From Amblyomma americanum (Eukaryota > Arthropoda > Arachnida > Ixodida > Ixodidae), in contig NC_135506.1 in assembly GCF_052857255.1 (NCBI RefSeq), forward strand, positions 78,104,324 through 78,168,323: a stretch of DNA of 64,000 nt, written 5' to 3'. The translations under genes and the position numbers were made by a program. The notes under the pieces are model-generated. The model was not told the DNA's origin. It made no database searches and saw only the letters and a program-made list of their open reading frames with translations. Of the stretch, positions 1 to 10,620 are shown in pieces (the first letter of the stretch is position 1; each line of letters opens with the position of its first letter).

Positions 1-651
1 GTCTGTTGACATTGTAGTTCGTGATTTCCATCTCCTGGACCTTAAGAGACTGCAACGAGGTGGTTGTTGTCAGTAGGTCTGCGAGAGCATGTGGGAAATA
101 CTCATGGCACTGCCACGGAGAGATGCATTCCAGTTCCTCTAGACTCCGCAGTGAAGACAAGATGGCGAAAGACCTGTCGTTATAGCTCCAGGCGGATGAA
201 GTAATCCTCAATTACTTCACGAACAGAGAGCGTCGAAGTGCATCGAATACGAGCCTCCAATAGTTTCCCAGGCGTTTCGAGGGAATGTCGACGGCGGCCA
301 CACATCGATGTGTAGTGAGCAGCCAGTGGATGAGCGTGGCGCATCGCTTCTGCAGCGTGTGCTCGCGTATCTCCGTGTACTCGTATTCAATGGGCACTAG
401 GGCCAGGCGGCCCCCTTTTGTTTCATGTTGCCGCAGCTCCAGCCAGAATTCCATGAGGTGCTCGTTCCACTCAGAAAGATGGTGCACGATATCGCAGTCT
501 CGGCCATCGCTCAAAGTACAGGGGGCCCGGTAGTCGAGAGTGGCTGCGGTGAAGGCACCCCTGGCGCCCTCAAGGTCGGCGAAGTCGACATCGGGCAAAG
601 CTGGCTCCATCAACGCCGCGTCAATTATCTTCGATACTACTTTTGGACTTC
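1..651 (-). pseudogene. Leucine-rich-repeat-like protein exon, interrupted by one stop
   Basis: Read on the minus strand, an open frame runs leftward from about 651 to a TAA at 212-214. It then continues in the same frame, without another stop, to the window edge. The part after the stop has LRR-like spacing (LSSLRSLEELEC, then SLQSLKVQEMEI). The part before it is a compact domain with WLLTTHRCVAAVDI and YWRLVFDALRRSLF. The likely exon start is 651, because a run of about 15 C on this strand ends in AG there and makes a good 3' splice site; upstream of it the frame is only low-complexity proline. Known: many arthropod genomes carry multi-copy LRR genes. Inferred: this copy is a pseudogene, or carries a recent nonsense or sequencing change, because the downstream frame is still open. 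The exact family is not recognised. Confidence 0.5.
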
Positions 652-719
652 CTGGGGGGGGGGGGGGGAGGCTGCCGTCAGCTCTGCACGCAAGAAAGCG
701 CATTTGTCTTCATGCTGAG

Positions 720-2285
720 ACGCTTTTACGCCATCACCTCTTACAGCTACCCCCGCAATTATATTCTGCAGTATAGAATGATATCACATAGCAAGGTCAT
801 ATGACCCATCACCACCGGTCACATTACCGATAGGTCATATTACCCACAGGTTATGTGTCCCATGGTGTTCGGGACCTCCCATGGCCTGAATACTTTTTTT
901 TCACCAATTTATTCACTTTTGCACATACCGTATGTGCCTCACGATCATACTTGTGTTACACAACGCGAACGCAATTTTTTGGACAGACTTCTATAGCCTA
1001 GTTTCTCCAAAATTTGCTTATTTTTGCTTATTTTCAAATTATAAAAGAGGAGCAAAGGGGAAAAGCTTTTGACTTCGAAATTTGTCATGGCTTCAAGGCG
1101 TGGATCCCCATATCACAGTGGTTAAATATTTAAGGTGGGTAATCTTAAGCAACAATGGCCAGAAGCAACTAATTTCTATAGGTAAATACACTGTATACTC
1201 CTGTAATAAATAGAAAATATCTGAAGACGCAAAAAAGACATTTTTAGCTTAATATGAATGATTTACAGCATTAGATGAAAGTGAATTTCTATTAACCCAT
1301 TACCATAATTGTTTCGTGTTACCGGCACATCCATGCCGTTAGCTGGTGCTCTGGGATAGTGCGGACTATCTCAATATATCCGAACCTTCATATTCTGAAC
1401 TGGAACGAGATCGCAAAAAGAAATCGCAGTCAGTAAGCTTATATGTAACCTAGAAGCAAGAATGCATTGCACCCTGGATAGACACGTGCTTCTTGCAGCG
1501 ACGTGCCACCCATTGGCTTGGTAGCAGCACACCGCTCGCTAGGTGTTGATGGGCCTCACCGGCTTTGCATCAGAACCGCAGTGGATGGTCCTTTGAAACT
1601 GGCCGCTAACCATCAAAATATGTCGATTTCTGTCACTAGTATAGTAAAAATAGGAAAATCGATATTAAAGGTAATGTTAGTGTAGTCGAGAGTTTGACTG
1701 AAATCCTCGGGTCAGACATGGTGTTCCGACGAAATGAGCCAAGGCTTCGGCAGCGAAGTAAGTGAATCCCGCCAAACGAGGGTCCGCTAGGCTTCAGGTG
1801 ATTTGGTCGGCTTCGCTGTGTGACAAAGATGGCGCGTGGAAAACAAGTACAAGAGACCAAAAGCCACAGTGAAGCAAAGCCTGCGTTCTCGTCGTCACGC
1901 GATTTGACAGCGCCAGAGCTGCCAGCAGGTACTCAAGGCCACACAGCCGACCCACCTCAGCACGCGAAAAGTGATCGAAGAGCCCTGCTACAAGATGCGC
2001 CATCTGAAGAGGCGCTGCGCGCTTTTTCATATGTAGAACGACCGCCGAAATTGGAGTTCGGTATAAGGCATGACTTTCCTATACCTTTAAAATGGATATT
2101 CAAGGGGATAATTTGTATGCACGATACAGGCCATAATTGGAAATATCCGTGTTCAATATAGCCGGGCTTGTCTGTACAACTTTTAAAGCTCGTTATACCG
2201 AAGTTGAAGGCGCCCAGCGATTACTGCGCTATAGCCGTAGCACACTATCCACTGAACCGCCGTTAGATGTTTTCCATCGCTACCC
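720..2285. other. Intergenic, AT-rich, no gene recognised
   Basis: Mostly AT-rich sequence with short, unconvincing frames. A 113-codon plus-strand frame at 1820-2161 (starting near MARGKQVQETKS) has no recognisable domain, no clear splice or polyadenylation context and strongly biased composition. I do not call it a gene. Confidence 0.5.
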
Positions 2286-2287
2286 GA

Positions 2288-2521
2288 TTGCGGCGAAACG
2301 CAAACGGGTTCGTCTGCTGTACGATATCAGCGCACGTTAGCGATCCCCAGGTGGTAGAAATTATTCCAGAGCCGTGCACTACGGCACCTCTTTCTCTCTC
2401 TCTCCTTTCACTTCTTTCACCTTCGTTTCTTCCCTTACGGCGTGGTTCGGGTGTCCACCGAAATATGCGAGACAATTACTCGGCCATTTCCTTTGTTCAA
2501 AAACTAAAAACCAAAAACCAT
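2288..2521 (+). mobile_element. tRNA-derived SINE (Ruka-like), 5'-truncated
   Basis: The body matches the other copies in this window: a GAAACGC segment, then CTGTACGATATCAGCGCACG, the CCCAGGTGGTAGAAATTATTCC block, a CT-rich stretch and the CGGCCATTTCCTTT end. The tRNA-like head with A and B boxes is missing. It is more diverged than the copies at 23.2 and 49.8 kb. Confidence 0.8.
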
Positions 2522-2524
2522 CGC

Positions 2525-3585
2525 TAAGGCTCTCAGTTGGGCTAGTTAGTGACTGGACCCAGACATATTTACTAGCGGAGAAAAGGTACGGACAGTAGAG
2601 ATGCAACAGGACACATGGTCATCTAGCAGAGTGTACTGCCGCATATCTGCTGCCCGTGCTTTCTTGTGCTATTCAATATTTCTGGTTTTACCGCTAGCGT
2701 AGAAGGCCAGCACAGATGTAAGATCGCAGCTGGGCGGCCGGTGAGCACAGAGGTCGATCGATTCTTTGAACGATGCTATTGCTGTTGCTTTCTTCCGCCC
2801 ATACAGTTGGGTAGCCCCGGCCCACTTCTCGTGCAAAGGCATCTACTAGGAGCAAACTTTCGTTTTTTTTAAATCGCGTCACAATTTTCGGTGTTACGAC
2901 ATCATTAAAAGAGCATTATTCACGAAGGACACATTCAAGAAAAACGTTAGCAAATTGAATTGTTAATTTCCGTTTATTTTTGCTACTGTGTCTAGATTTT
3001 CCTGGGATACAAACCACATTTGTTGCTTGGCATTTTCCAGGAACCGTTAACAAGGCAGCGCCTGGGAATGCATTTATTTCGTTGGCCACAGTTGCACAGC
3101 ACAAGAATAATTTCACAGGACCACAAAATAAAACTACTCAAACCGATCGCAGATGCCTATGTAAATTTACAAAGGAAAGTACAGTAGCAGGGGCACACCA
3201 TGGTAAATGAAACCACAAAAGAGAAATTATGGAGAACAAATGTGAATAGCATTACAGAGAAGAAACATGAAGAATATTTAATTTTCGTAAGGCTCACCAG
3301 CATGCTTTCAAAACGAAGCCGTCTTCATTTAGGCTTCATCTAAGGGAAATAGGAACGGGATGATTTCCCATTTCCTTTATGTGGTCAAAGTTGCCTCCTG
3401 CCTGGACCGGACAGCCATGCTGCGGTGACGAAGATCAAGTACGCCAAGGCTACAACGCACTTGTAAACCCTCTAGGCAGCATTGTCCCGGACTTCATGTA
3501 ACCCGCTATACGCTAGTTTGTTTCCATTTGAATGACGAGTCTGATACGCTTGTGCTGCCGGGTCCGAGGCACGAAATATGGAACC
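2525..3585. other. Intergenic, nothing recognised
   Basis: No domain-bearing frame, RNA gene or repeat could be recognised here. Only short AT-rich frames are present. Confidence 0.4.
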
Positions 3586-3589
3586 AGAA

Positions 3590-3872
3590 TACTGATCCGG
3601 AGTTCCCGGGTTCGAACCCGACCGCGGCGGCTGCGTTTTTATGGAGGAAAAACGCTAAGGCGCCCGTGTGCTGTGCGATGTCAGTGCACGTTAAACAGCC
3701 CAGGTGGTCTAAATTATGCCGGAGCCCTCCACTACGGCACCTATTCTTCCTTTCTTCTTTCACTCCCTCCTTTATCCCTTCCCTTACGGCGCGGTTCAGG
3801 TGTCCAAAGATATATGAGACAGATACTGCGCCATTTCCTTTCCCCCCCAAAAAACCAATTATTATTATTATA
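3590..3872 (+). mobile_element. tRNA-derived SINE (Ruka-like), head truncated
   Basis: Starts within the tRNA-like head just before the B box (GGGTTCGAACCCGACC). The full body follows: GGAGGAAAAACGC, GTGCTGTGCGATGTCAGTGC, a CT-rich region and an (ATT)n tail at the right end. The A-box half of the head is absent, as expected for 5' truncation during target-primed reverse transcription. It is closely similar to the copies at 23.2 and 49.8 kb, so it is relatively young. Confidence 0.9.
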
Positions 3873-3874
3873 AG

Positions 3875-4570
3875 AGAAGCGTCGATAGCCATCATACTGG
3901 ATCTACACATTTCACAGATACCGACGGACTACATCAAAGCATGCGCTTACCGCTGATGAAACTTGATGCCTAAAGACTCTTGCAGCTTTATTCACGTCTG
4001 CTGTGTCACTCCGGTGGCCTACTTAAAAGGGCGTCTCGATGCAGCGATGTTCTTGGTGATGATGACCTCATGCATCGTTCCTCAAGGTGCCCTAGCTTAT
4101 GTTGTTGTTGTTGTCGTCAGCCTATCAAAAGGGCACATACCCACACTGGGGAATCGCCAAGCTTAACAGCACTTATAGCGACCTCTACTTTTTCTTCCAT
4201 TGTTCCTCGCCTCGAGCGCTCCCTGGTAGCAGAAATATAGCTGCTTTTCGTCGTATGTTGCCGCAAAATTTGTCATTACTCCGCACGTTAAAAAAGTGCG
4301 CAATCGCTGGATACCTGGACATCGTATAAATTATAAGTGTACGAGTTCATGCACTGTATTCTGCACTGTTTCTGGCTTTGTCAACCTATGTCAAGTGTAG
4401 GGTGCCGTGAACCTCGTCAAGCCATTTGTGTGGCTTTAAGCCTACGACCCTCAGTATCAATGTATCTGATGCTGCAATAAAAATAATTTTAATTTAATTG
4501 TAATGTGATGGCTGAATATTTAACGAAGTCTGCCCTTTGCAGACCTGTGGAACCAATTACTCCAAACACT
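3875..4570. other. Intergenic with short repeat traces
   Basis: Around 4130-4160 lies GGCACATACCCACACTGGGG, which resembles the segment next to the 3' tails of the LINEs at 10.65, 12.11 and 17.46 kb. At about 4476-4500 an AATAAAAATAATTTTAATTT stretch looks like the A-rich end of a retrotransposed copy. No gene is recognised. Confidence 0.35.
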
Positions 4571-4574
4571 GTGC

Positions 4575-4930
4575 ATTTGAAAACAGCCTGTTTTCAACGG
4601 TTCCTGAAACTGCATTCCATGAGTCATGAGCCTCTCCTAGCTGCACCTGATTTTCAGCACTTGGTATTCCATTGGAGTGTGCGCTTATGTAGTTCACGAT
4701 AATTCGAGGTACCTACGACCCTATTGCGGTGGAGAATTACACGACTAAATCTTTATTTGTTCCAATCACGGTTCCCTCTGTTGAAGCTTTCTGAAGGATG
4801 TGAAATTGAAACACTTTATCTCTTTCTGCTCTTCTGTCGGCGGTTTCATTTTCCGCGAAAGGCTTATCTGCAGGTTTTCCTCCCTCGAATAGGGCTTCCT
4901 CTTTATATTCTGGTTCTTCGGTTTTTTTAG
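4575..4930 (+). pseudogene. Decayed I-clade LINE ORF2 C-terminus
   Basis: Two adjacent frames align with the C-terminal tail of the LINE ORF2 at 12.3-12.8 kb. The matching landmarks are FQRF, then DFQHL followed by W and CSSR, then TLLR and LNLYL, then FLLFCRRF, and finally YLQVFLPRIGLPL. The frame is broken by a stop after CSSR (4700-4702), and the cysteines of the tail motif are partly lost. This is an old plus-strand relative of the elements at 10.6-20.5 kb, not a recent copy. Confidence 0.75.
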
Positions 4931-5350
4931 GCAAGCGCCAGGAGATATGTCCTAAAACCAGTGTGGGATTATTTGAATTATTTCATCATTGCTTCAGAGT
5001 CTCGACTTTCCTAAATGTTTTAATGTTTCTCAACTGTTTTGCTGTACACGGCACCCTGTGCAATCCCTCACTGTGGGTATCTGCCACTCCAACAGAGGAC
5101 AACAACAAGTAAGACACAGGACACAGGAACACGTCCTCATAAGCCAAGACGCTGCGCAGCTGAAAGTCACGGTTGTGTTCTTTGTGATGTTACCGGCAGG
5201 TGTGTTATTAAATACAGTGTAGAGTATCCACTAATGGTCGTGTCATTATGTGCCCGCAATACTGAACTGGAGACGAGGACGATTTTACGACGTTATCCAA
5301 ATTACATAGGGGGAGCTGAACGACGCATTCGGCGGTCGTCGAATGCCAAC

Positions 5351-5823
5351 ATGGCTAAGATTGGGCAAGTCGAACAGTTTGATGCTTGAATCGGTTTGTG
5401 AACCACGTATTAAGAATGCTAACCTGATATCTGAAGGTGAACTGCGTTTCGGACGCTGGCAAGATTGACGCCTTCTTAAGCCTGATTGGTCCGACACCAT
5501 TCTACCTGCTAATGTTGCTGACAGCCCGCGAACTGCCTGCGAAAAAGATTTTGATTCAAATGAAAGACGAGTCAATTTCACAGTTTGTTGCGGGGTTGCG
5601 CAAGCTTGTAGGAACGTTTGATTTTGAATCGTTTTTGGAAGAGTTGTTGGGCGCCCGTTTTGTTTGTGGGTTGCTGCGTATCGATATCCAGCGAGCCCTG
5701 TTCGCCGAGGTCAAAGTCCAAAAAACAGTTCACCGAGCTGGAGCGTTGGACACAGCTATCAAAAATGCTTCAGAAATGCACCGTGTTGCGAGTGTTCAAT
5801 GGGCAATCGTTCATGCGTTGTAG
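5351..5823 (+). pseudogene. Ty3/Gypsy-type gag remnant
   Basis: The ATG at 5351 begins MAKIGQVEQFD, like the N-terminus of Gypsy gag proteins in arthropods. Stops follow at once, and after a frameshift an open stretch (5437-5823) carries the usual gag core: FLSLIGPTPFYLL, LTARELPAKK, then ESISQFVAGLRKL, FLEELLGARFVCGL and IQRALFAE. In the family this region forms the capsid. No zinc knuckle, protease, reverse transcriptase or LTR was seen nearby, so this is an isolated and decayed fragment. Confidence 0.7.
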
Positions 5824-6000
5824 ACAGCCAAAACAGAGCATAAATTTGGTGGTGGTGAGTGCTACCGTTGGGAATCAAGTAAATATCGGGCGAGTGCTGT
5901 CCTGAAAGTGCTGCACGTTTCCGGCATGGAAAAAGCGGATATATATATATACGGCGCACATATACACTGGGACATATACAGAGCTTTGGCTTCGTGTATC

Positions 6001-6182
6001 TGGGTTTAGAGGAGTTAAAGCTCAACGTATTTTTGATCATATCATTCCTTAGTTAGGGTCAAGGCACGCTTTTACATTTCGCTGCCACCTTTGGGTCTAG
6101 ATGAGTTAGAGCTGTCCATAATTTTTTTCCGCCATATCATTCCTTAATTAGGGCCAAGGCACGCCGCTGCTTTTATTTGCCA
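6001..6182. repeat. Two tandem copies of a 91-bp unit
   Basis: Both copies begin TGGGT(T/C)TAGA and share GAGTTA(A/G)AGCT, CATATCATTCCTTA(G/A)TTAGGG and CAAGGCACGC. Offset between copies is 91 bp. No coding function is seen. Confidence 0.7.
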
Positions 6183-6188
6183 CTTTTC

Positions 6189-6405
6189 TCATCATCATCA
6201 TTAGCCTGACTACACCCACTGCAGGGCAAAGGCCTCACCAATTAACCCTGTCCTTATAAGCTAACTGCGGCCCCCTTATCCCTGCGAACTTCTTAATCGC
6301 ATCCGCCCACCTAACCTTCTACCGCCTACTTCTACGCTTGCCTTCTTTTGGATTCCACTCTACTCTTAAGTACTTGCGGTTGTCTAGCCTTTGTATTGCC
6401 CACGG
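6189..6405 (-). mobile_element. RTE-type LINE 3' end with (ATG)n tail
   Basis: Plus-strand text CATCATCATCATTAGCCTGA, then CACTGCAGGGCAAAGGCCTC and AATTAACCCTGTCC, is the reverse complement of a widespread arthropod RTE-type 3' end. On the minus strand it ends in an (ATGATG)n microsatellite, as usual for RTE elements. Decayed coding for the C-terminus (a GRxxxxRWxD-like region) lies toward 6330-6400. Only the 3' end is present. Confidence 0.75.
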
Positions 6406-6845
6406 AAACAAATCACTTTATAGCGCGTTTTATGTTTGGTAAATTACGAACGAAAGCGGACAGATCCCAACAGCCTTTCCACGACATACCTTCTACGAGT
6501 CAGGATGACGGCGCTAGCGATTATCTACTACCTGTGGTTGTTGGTAAGAACTTCATTTCAGCCACTTGGATCTGGGGGGGGGGGGGGGGAGGGAGAGGGG
6601 GCATGAGCAGAATGTTGAGGACCCTCGGGCCGTTCTAGATGGCCGGGTATTGTCGGGCCGCGGCAACCTTCTAGACCCAGTCCACGATGAGAAACTATGT
6701 CCGGTTGTGAGCTGCTCAGAGTAGCCTCCTATCGCTGCTGTGATTCTTAACCTTGAAATGGAGGTTTCGGTTTATTAGGGCAAGTTTGCTAAATGTGCTT
6801 TGTGTTCGCTCTGGCCCTCGGTAGACGTGATTAGAGTATTGGGTA
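6406..6845. other. Spacer with G-run
   Basis: Holds a run of about 16 G at 6576-6591 followed by a purine-rich stretch. No gene is recognised. Long G-runs are error-prone in assemblies. Confidence 0.4.
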
Positions 6846-8275
6846 TTAAAATACAGCCAAACTGTAAGAACACCGAAACAATACAAAAATACGCGTCGAG
6901 TGCAGGCTACTCAAAATGTTAGCCAACAAACATGCGGGAATGAAGGAGACGAACCTCTTGGGACTAGTCCAATCATTCGTAGTCAGCAGAATCATATACG
7001 TGGCACCGTACCTACGGCTAGCCAAAGAAGAGAAGAACAAGATTGAAATCCTAACCAGGAAAGGCGTCAAAACCGCCATGGACCGCCACGCGTACACATC
7101 CGACCAGAACATCCTGAGCACGGGGATTTCAAACATACTAGAGGAGCTCATTGAGGCTACCAGAGTAACGCAACAACAACGACTCCTACGCAGCCGATCG
7201 GGGCTAAAAATGCTAGAAAAACTAGGCTTCATACCTCTAGCGAGCATCAGACAGAAGGAGAATATCCCAAAAGACATACGGAACAAAAGCAGAATCGCAC
7301 CACTCCCAAGGAACATGCACCCGGTACTCCATGAGAATAGATGAAAGGACGGAGCGAAAGCTCCAGAGAAAGAAGTAGCCAACAGACAGGATGTGGTTTA
7401 CACGGACCGGGGAAATACGAACGCAGAACCAGTTTCGTAGCCCTAGCAACCGTGGGGGGCGTGGACCGAATCTTGTGCTGCTGCATCTGACAGAGGAAGG
7501 CAACAGCGGCTAAGGAAGTAGCCATTGAGTTAGCTCTAACTCAACAGATTGTCAGGGTGATTTTAACAGATTTCAAATCGGCGATTTGAAACTACAACGC
7601 AGGATGGGTATCTGCCGAAGCAGTAAAAATTCTGGCTGCTAATTAACCTAGTCTGCACTCTCGCCAACGACGGCCTCCGTGGAAACAAGACCGCGAGGCC
7701 GAAATAATTTATCTACTCAAGACTCCGGCACACGAGGACCTACGAGGAAACGAGACAGCGCACGCATTAACCCCAGGAATCACGCACCGGTTTCCCAGTG
7801 CGGCCTCGTCAGCAGAGAGCCCCATCAGGAGGACGAGGATTTGAACACGTACCAAGATATTCTTAGCTATAACAGATTAGGAAGACAGACACTACCTCGA
7901 GCATGCAGCGACCTCAGCAAAAAGGATGAGGGAAGAGAAATTTACAGGCGGCGGGTTTTCGCAACGCACTCGCACTAAGCAGATGGCATCCGGCGATCCT
8001 AGACCCGAGGCGTAAACTTTGTAATAAAATTGTAGCCATGGTCCACATCGTGTGGATAAGCCCTAGCTACAACGAAACAGACAGGAATATGGAGTCCTGG
8101 CAGGCTTTAGTTGTCATCCAGAAAGAAGACCAAAAGAAAGCCATCCATCTGGCCCCGGACACCGGTGAATTCCATGGGATCCCAGCATGCTGAAAAAGGA
8201 GAAAGATGGCGGCAGTCAAGACTCATGTCTTCATCACGCTCTCATTCCTTGATGGGTGGAAATAGTTAATTCATC
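6846..8275 (+). pseudogene. Decayed LINE: end of reverse transcriptase plus RNase H
   Basis: An open stretch (6916-7344) reads as the region just after the RT palm of RNase H-bearing tick LINEs: NKHAGMKETNLLGLVQSFVV, RIIYVAPYLRL, then LEELIEATRVTQQQRLL. Downstream, broken over several frames, come RNase H landmarks: VYTDRG (first Asp), ILTDFKSAI (third acidic position), GNETAHALTPG (last acidic region), then YNRLGRQTLP and a CNK-to-HIVW segment of the C-terminal zinc-like tail. Several stops and shifts make it dead. It is a different lineage from the elements at 10.6-20.5 kb, because its post-RT sequence differs throughout. Confidence 0.75.
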
Positions 8276-8599
8276 ATCATCAAAGCAAATAACATGGTGG
8301 TGGTTTTTAGTAGGCGAATACCACCTAGTCACTTTATTTGCAAGATAATTCGAGGAACGCAGTTCCCCTAGGTCTCCGCACGGCCCTACTCACGGTCTAA
8401 ATGCTCATTTGTTGTTTGTCTATGGCACAGGCGGCACGGCTGACAGCAATCTTCTGCCTTGTGAATACTAAGTTTCATCGTTCCTACTCTCCTCCTGTCA
8501 AGAAGTTAAAATGTGCCCTCAACGGGGAGTCTGGCAGCTGGCTTCAAAAGTCCTCGGGAATCATCTTTTGTTACGGTAGACTGAGTAGGGCATGATGAG

Positions 8600-9930
8600 A
8601 GCAGGGAATGCGTAACCAGCGGCTGGCTTGCACTGGAACCTGGCGGAAAGGTGTTACTGTGGAAGGAGGAGCATAGGACAAGAGCGGATAAATCCTTGAC
8701 TGTAGTGGTTGCCACAGGAAGTACATGGAGGGTGGTTACAGAGGAACAAGAGGGTGTGGCTAGAGTGGCGGAATGTGTAACCGGAATGTGGTTGTCATCG
8801 CAACCATCCGGATTGTGGTTAGCGAGGAAGAAAGAGGGTATCAGGAGTAACAGAATGAGTCATTGGATAGCGGTTACCTCCGGAACCTCCTGAATGGGGG
8901 TTACTATTGATGTAAGACGAGTTAGAGCGGATAAATGTGTAATCTGCGGGTGGTTACCGCAGGAACTAATCAAGGGGTGGTTACCATGCACGTAGCATGT
9001 GACGAGAGTAGAGGAATGTTTTTCCGAAGGGTATACTTACCCCAGAACCTTCTGGAGGATGGTTTCTGTGGAAGGCAAAGATTACGACAAAAGCGAAGGA
9101 ATGCGCAACTAGGAGCGGTTACCACCGCAGCAATTCAGATGGCGTTTACCGTGAAAGGAGGAGGGTGGTTACCGGGGAAGTGTATTAAAAGATGTGACCT
9201 TCGGGTGGTTACTACTGGAAGCATCTGGAGGGTGGTCCCAGTTTAAACATAAAGGTATGAAGAGGGCGGGGGAACGCTTTAGGGAAGGGCAGTTACCACT
9301 GGAACCACCCGGAGGGAGGTCACAGTGGAAGAAGAGTATGAAGAGGGCGGGAAAAAGCGTTAGGGACGTGTGGGAACCATCTGAAGGGAGGTCGCTGTGG
9401 AAGGATAAAGGTATGAGAAGGGGAGGGGAATGCGTTAGGGACGGGTGGTTACCACCGGAACCACCTGAAGGGAAGTCACAGTGAAAGGATGAGGGTTTGA
9501 CGAGGGTGGGGGAATGCGTTAGGGATGGGTGGTTACCATCAGAACTTTCTGTGGGGAGGTCGCAGTGAAAGGATAAGGGTATGACGATGCTGGTGGAACG
9601 CGTTAAGGACGGGTGGTTGCCATTAAAACTTTCTTTGGGGAGGTCACAGTGGAAGGAGAAGATTATGACGAAGTCGAGAGAACGCGTTCTAGACAAGTGG
9701 TTACCACCAGAACTTTATGAAGGGAGGTTACAGCGGAAGGAGGAAGGTAGAGCGAAAGCGGAGGAATGCGTTACCGGAGAGAAATTAACTGCCACTGTCG
9801 ATGGCGCAAGGTGTGGCGCGAGAGTGAGGGGTGCGCCACTGGAGGACGGCTGCCACAGGAACCATCTGGAGTGTCGGTGCCGTTTAAGAAGGAGGGAGAG
9901 TGTGACTGGCAGTTAAGAAAAGTGCCGCCC
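8600..9930. repeat. Minisatellite, 84-bp period
   Basis: The block GGGTGGTTACCACCGGAACC, then GGGAGGTCACAGTGGAAGGA and GGAATGCGTTAGGGAC recurs. Starts of GGGTGGTT-like motifs at 9203, 9287, 9443, 9527, 9611 and 9695 give exact 84-bp steps, with a shorter stretch between 9287 and 9443. Degenerate copies extend left to about 8600 and right to about 9930. Because 84 is divisible by three, both strands keep long frames (28-residue repeats: plus GWLPPEPPEG-type, minus SFHCDLP-type). I see no start context, splice sites or signal peptide that would make it a gene. Confidence 0.85.
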
Positions 9931-10236
9931 GAACATAGACACCGGGGTGGACTGAACGGCGGATTGGAGAGGAGCGCCAGTCGAGGGGCGTGTATGTTAG
10001 GAAGCGATACACATGTCTATGTCGCACTCGAATTCTTTACCTGAGTACATAGTGAAATGATAGTGCATGAACAGCGTTCACTGAATCCCGCGTTGGTGAG
10101 TGGTAGAGTTAATTTCATTAAACTGCAATACTGACTCCTATATGGAAGACTAAACATTACAAATGCCACCCTAGTCCTACGTTGCCGGTATGCATACAAA
10201 AAAACCTGACTCACTGTCAGTGCGATTCATGCGGCA

Positions 10237-10469
10237 TAGGTGCCGCCGCGGTGGCTCAGTGTTAATATGCTCTCGTGCTGACCCAAACAAGGCATATTCG
10301 ATCCCGGGCTCGGCGGTCGCATTTCGATTGAGGCGAAATGCTAGAGGTCCGTGTACTGTGCGATGTCAGTGCACGTTAAAGAACCACGGGTGGTCGAAAC
10401 GGTCCACAGGCCGCCAGTACTGCGTCTCCCATAGCTTGAGTAAGTTTGGGACCATAAACTCGTCAAAAA
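10237..10469 (+). mobile_element. tRNA-headed SINE, second subfamily, with target-site duplication
   Basis: Complete head (GCCGCCGCGGTGGCTCAGTG, B box TTCGATCCCGGGC), then GAGGCGAAATGCTAGAGG, GTGCGATGTCAGTGCACG and a CATAGCTTGAGT ending in place of the CT-rich region of the other SINEs. It is flanked by the direct repeat TCATGCGGCA at 10227-10236 and 10470-10479, which marks a real insertion. Confidence 0.9.
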
Positions 10470-10620
10470 TCATGCGGCAGAGTGCGCTAGCGTGAGTGTT
10501 CTCCTCGAACCGAGCCGCCGCAGCTTTCTGGTGGCTTCAGACCCTGCCAGCAGGTGGCGTGATCCAGTCCATCCATCATCGTATGATCTACTAGATCCCA
10601 TCTCTACCCTCTCCCTACCC

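Noticed and set aside
1820..2161. 113-codon plus-strand frame
   Set aside because: No recognisable domain, biased composition, no splice or polyadenylation context.
6576..6600. G-runs (also at 653-668 and 25149-25161) as G-quadruplex regulators
   Set aside because: Simple homopolymer runs without spaced G-tract design; one is the tail of a SINE and one is a likely splice tract.
6846..7382. 178-codon minus-strand frame
   Set aside because: Antisense to the decayed LINE coding sequence on the plus strand, which explains the open frame.
8600..9930. CRISPR array
   Set aside because: The repeats are contiguous 84-bp units with drift and no unique spacers, in a eukaryotic genome.
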